Assembly: GCF_036324505.1 (NCBI RefSeq)
Contig: NC_086370.1
Coordinates: 21,173,790 to 21,237,789, forward strand
Source: Eleginops maclovinus
Taxonomy: Eukaryota > Chordata > Actinopteri > Perciformes > Eleginopidae
DNA length: 64,000 nucleotides
Direction of reading: 5' to 3'
This document shows, piece by piece, positions 61,230 to 64,000 of the stretch. The first letter of the stretch is position 1; each line of letters starts with the position of its first letter. The position numbers and the translations under genes are program-made. The notes beneath the pieces are model-generated. The model made no database searches. It was not told the origin of the DNA and saw only the letters and a program-made list of their open reading frames with translations.

Positions 61230-61349
61230 CCAGAGTCCCCTGAAACTTGAGATTGCCTTCTCCACTCCAGTGCATTGTGGGTACAGGATTGACTAATCGT
61301 TGTGTCACAAGTACACCGTGCTGCATCTCTCTCCACTAATGTAATGGCC

Positions 61350-61351
<2 letters not shown>

Positions 61352-61382
<31 letters not shown>

Positions 61383-61584
61383 TGAGTGTGTGTGTTTGTT
61401 TTGTTCCACAGCTCAAAAAAGCAGCAACTCTTCTCATCGTCCAAATGTAATGCTTCTTATTGTGTAGTGCGAGTGTGTGTGTCAGTAGTAATTTATTTAT
61501 GTTTTCTGGTGTACAGGTGTGTATTTTCAATATGTGTCTGTCTGTCTTTGTGTGTGTGTATGTGTGTGTGTGTGTTTTAAACTG

Positions 61585-61655
<71 letters not shown>

Positions 61656-61765
61656 GAACTGATGTGTGTGTGTGTCATTGAGTGGAAATGAGGGCTCATT
61701 ATTTGGCCTGACAGGACAATGAGCCGCCGAACAAAGATGAGCCTTATTAATCGTGCTTTGTGTGC

Positions 61766-61833
<68 letters not shown>

Positions 61834-61934
61834 GGTGTGTGTGTATGTGTCAAAGATCTAAAAAGCACCAACTCCAAATAATGTCCAAATGTTTATGTTG
61901 TTGTCAGTACTCATTTGTGTATTTGTGTGTACAG

Positions 61935-62030
<96 letters not shown>

Positions 62031-62151
62031 CTGTGTGTGTCTGTGTGTGTGTCATTGATGGGAAATGAGGGCTCCTTATTTGGCCTGACAGGGCAATGAG
62101 CCGCGGAAACGAGATGAGCTTTGTTTATCGTGCTCCAGGCTGCTCTTTGTG

Positions 62152-62202
<51 letters not shown>
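61352..62202 (+). repeat. TG-rich block, tandemly duplicated with spacers
   Basis: TG tracts (61352-61395, 61586-61652, 61769-61826, 61935-62055, 62155-62202) are separated by two kinds of spacer, each present twice. Spacer A has GCTCAAAAAAGCAGCAACTC ... GTCCAAATG (61411) and GATCTAAAAAGCACCAACTC ... GTCCAAATG (61855). Spacer B has GGAAATGAGGGCTCATTATT then TGGCCTGACAGG (61683) and GGAAATGAGGGCTCCTTATT then TGGCCTGACAGG (62060). Offsets of 444 and 377 bp differ because the TG tracts changed length. One ancestral unit of roughly 400 bp was duplicated. Confidence 0.9.
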
Positions 62203-62203
<1 letters not shown>

Positions 62204-62496
62204 CCCTGAGTTCCTGTGCCCCTCAGCCTAAACTGATCACAGTGGTGCGGTTGTGCTCTCTTGTCACTGAGTGCTGACAGAATAATTGGTATTTGGCATT
62301 TCAGTCGCAGTGTTAGCTCGCTGTTGGCTACGGTATCCTCTGGCCTGTTAGCCACCGTGCTAAATAATCCGAGAGACGGAGGTTACTTCACACACACTGC
62401 TGAAGATGATCTGTCATGAAGTGTTTGACATTTAGCTCAAAACATCCTTTTTCTTGCTCATTCATTCCTTGTTTTTGTGTCTTTTTGTTCCTTTAG

Positions 62497-62584
62497 CTAC
62501 ACAACCACCAAACATGGAGAGTATGAGAACACTGAAAGACAACCTCTGCCAGTGTCTCCTGAAGTCCACGTCTGTTTAATTTGA
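62497..62584 (+). other. Candidate 3'-terminal coding exon
   Basis: A strong acceptor (TTTTTGTGTCTTTTTGTTCC then TTTAG, ending 62496) precedes an open stretch. In phase 1 it reads YTTTKHGEYENTERQPLPVS and then PEVHVCLI before TGA at 62582-62584. The peptide is polar and proline-containing, plausible as a cytoplasmic tail end, but I do not recognise it. No upstream exons, other acceptor-donor pairs of the same gene, or nearby AATAAA were found. An ATG at 62513 opens a second short frame, MESMRTLKDNL..., so the coding choice is ambiguous. May be chance. Confidence 0.22.
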
Positions 62585-62749
62585 ATGAAATCTATTTTAT
62601 TTTTAACAATCATTATTGCATAGTATAATTGGAAAAGTTCCATGTTGAGTTTACTCAGACACATATCCAGACGTTGGTATAGAGCAACTTACAACAAATT
62701 CTTAGGTAAAACAATCAAAATAATTCCAATAATTACTTCATGCACATTC

Positions 62750-63045
62750 AGTTTTTAGTGCTACATGTTCCTGCTTCTCATACATGTATTATCTGTATTA
62801 CATGCACATTGTTCTTGCGGCATAATCTGCACTATTTTATTCTAATCTACTCTGTTTCTTTGTTTTTGCATTAGATTTATTATTATTTGTATTTGTTTTG
62901 TAGTTGTATGTCCTACATAAGATGTTGTGTTGTTGGAGGAGCTCAGGACTCAAGATTTTCATTGCCATATCTACACTCTAGCTACCGTGCACATGACACA
63001 TGACAATAGCCATGAAAAAGTCTTTGAATCTCAATCTTAAAACAT
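62750..63045 (+). mobile_element. LINE-type 3' tail remnant
   Basis: GGAGGAGCTCAGGACTCAAG then ATTTTCATTGCCATATCTAC, and later ATGACAATAGCC, AAGTCTTTGAATCTCAATCTT, match in order the frequent fish LINE tail (AAGAATTTCATTG...ATGACAATAAA...TTGAATCTTGAATC). The AATAAA has mutated to AATAGC. No polymerase coding remains upstream. Confidence 0.6.
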
Positions 63046-64000
63046 GTTTTGGTACAAAATCTGTATCAAACTAATCAGAGAGTTGCACTTTTCATGCAAA
63101 ATTATTTCTGCAAAACAGGCACCCAGCATGCAAGGCTGAGTCATGAATCAATTGAGTCACGGCCATGTCAACGGTCATCTCATATGGCACCTTCTTCATC
63201 TACAGAAGGGATGATATCTCAACTATTTGTCTACTTCCTGTGAAATGTAAGGCTCTGAGAATATTATTATTATAGCATTCTGTTTCTAGATAAGAATAAT
63301 TCCCGATACAATGTGTTTGAGGTTCAGATGGCAGAGGAACCGTATCTGAGTGGCTGCAGGAGAAACAGAGTAAAGGCAGATTGTTGACGACAGCGTTTCT
63401 ACCGTATGCTGGAGGAAAGTGACTGATATCTCACACATACATGCACTCACGCCCCCACACACACACCAGCAAATCCTCAGAGACTCTGAGCTGTGATGCT
63501 ATTTTAACGGCAGCTCTGACACTTTCTCGACCTCAGCAGGACAGGAGTGCATCTTCTCTTTCAGTCGTGCAGACCTTTAATACATCCTCCGCGTTTATGG
63601 AAGATTACCACAGGTCAGCTTACCTCTGACTGACAGCAGAGACGTCCTTCTGCTGCTGCTTCTCTTCCATTGTCAGTCCGCATGTTAGATAATGACAGAC
63701 TGTAATCCAATGAAACATGCATAAACATACTACAATCTCAAAAACAGAGGAGATGATTTCTCCCCTTCATGTCGCTGTGTCTGCTTTGGTATCTGATAGT
63801 GTTCAATGGAATATTTGTCTTGAGTGCCGCTCATCCCTGAACACCTGAGTCTGATATAAGTGGACTGGACTTCATCTCCAGCCACGGATGTTATCAGTGG
63901 ATGAATATAGCTGCAGGAATGAGTCCAAAAACCAGGGAAGATATGAACACTTCCTGTTTCCTTGTCTCAAATTAGATCATTTTGCTTGGAAGCCTGAAAT
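63046..64000. other. Non-genic stretch, nothing recognised
   Basis: No repeat family or credible coding frame. The open frames of about 62 codons here have no signature. Confidence 0.4.

Overview
The window looks like nuclear DNA of a ray-finned (teleost) fish, most likely a spiny-rayed one. The basis is its very high density of long CA/TG microsatellites (about 3 kb in some 30 tracts), a composition without bacterial gene packing, and several interspersed repeats I recognise from memory as common in spiny-rayed fish genomes. I found no convincing protein-coding gene, rRNA, tRNA gene or CRISPR array. Most long open frames are microsatellite translations (His-Thr, Cys-Val, Leu/Ile/Tyr runs) or chance frames. 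The region reads as intergenic or long-intron DNA. Two short stretches have exon-like borders (4599-4621 and 62497-62584) but cannot be confirmed here.

Layout. 0-9.6 kb: CA/TG tracts, a degenerate GTGTAATATGG-type repeat, a candidate solo LTR (3245-3467), a hAT-like MITE nested in an older repeat (5300-5694), and a diverged tandem duplication. 9.7-17.3 kb: a nine-copy 72-bp minisatellite, many CA tracts, a CCAAT-box-rich MITE (14520-14923) and a tRNA-like SINE remnant. 18.1-21.3 kb: a 5'-truncated LINE reverse transcriptase with two in-frame stops, its 3' tail, then 1 kb of almost pure ATT repeat with a 321-bp higher-order duplication. 22.5-28 kb: a hAT-like MITE with a 15-unit 32-bp minisatellite at one end, two more CCAAT MITE copies, and a fossil LINE C-terminus on the minus strand. 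28-42 kb: sparse unique DNA, CA tracts, a dispersed element carrying one copy of the 72-bp unit, a fourth CCAAT MITE, and an inverted 11-copy array of the same 72-bp unit (39497-40280). 42-49.4 kb: SINE-like and MITE-like remnants, a fifth CCAAT MITE, then the inverted partner of the 32-bp minisatellite MITE (30 units, 47341-48760), running into GACA/CACAGA/CA compound repeats. 49.4-64 kb: LINE 3' tails, other fish repeats, a degenerate ~77-bp repeat, and a duplicated TG-rich block.

The main theme is tandem repeats growing inside mobile elements. Two unrelated minisatellite families each occur twice here, in opposite orientation, 24-29 kb apart. Within each family the arrays share unusual variant units, so the two arrays probably descend from an ancestor that was already tandem. 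A few unique segments carry clustered developmental transcription-factor motifs and may be conserved non-coding elements; that is inference and needs cross-species alignment.
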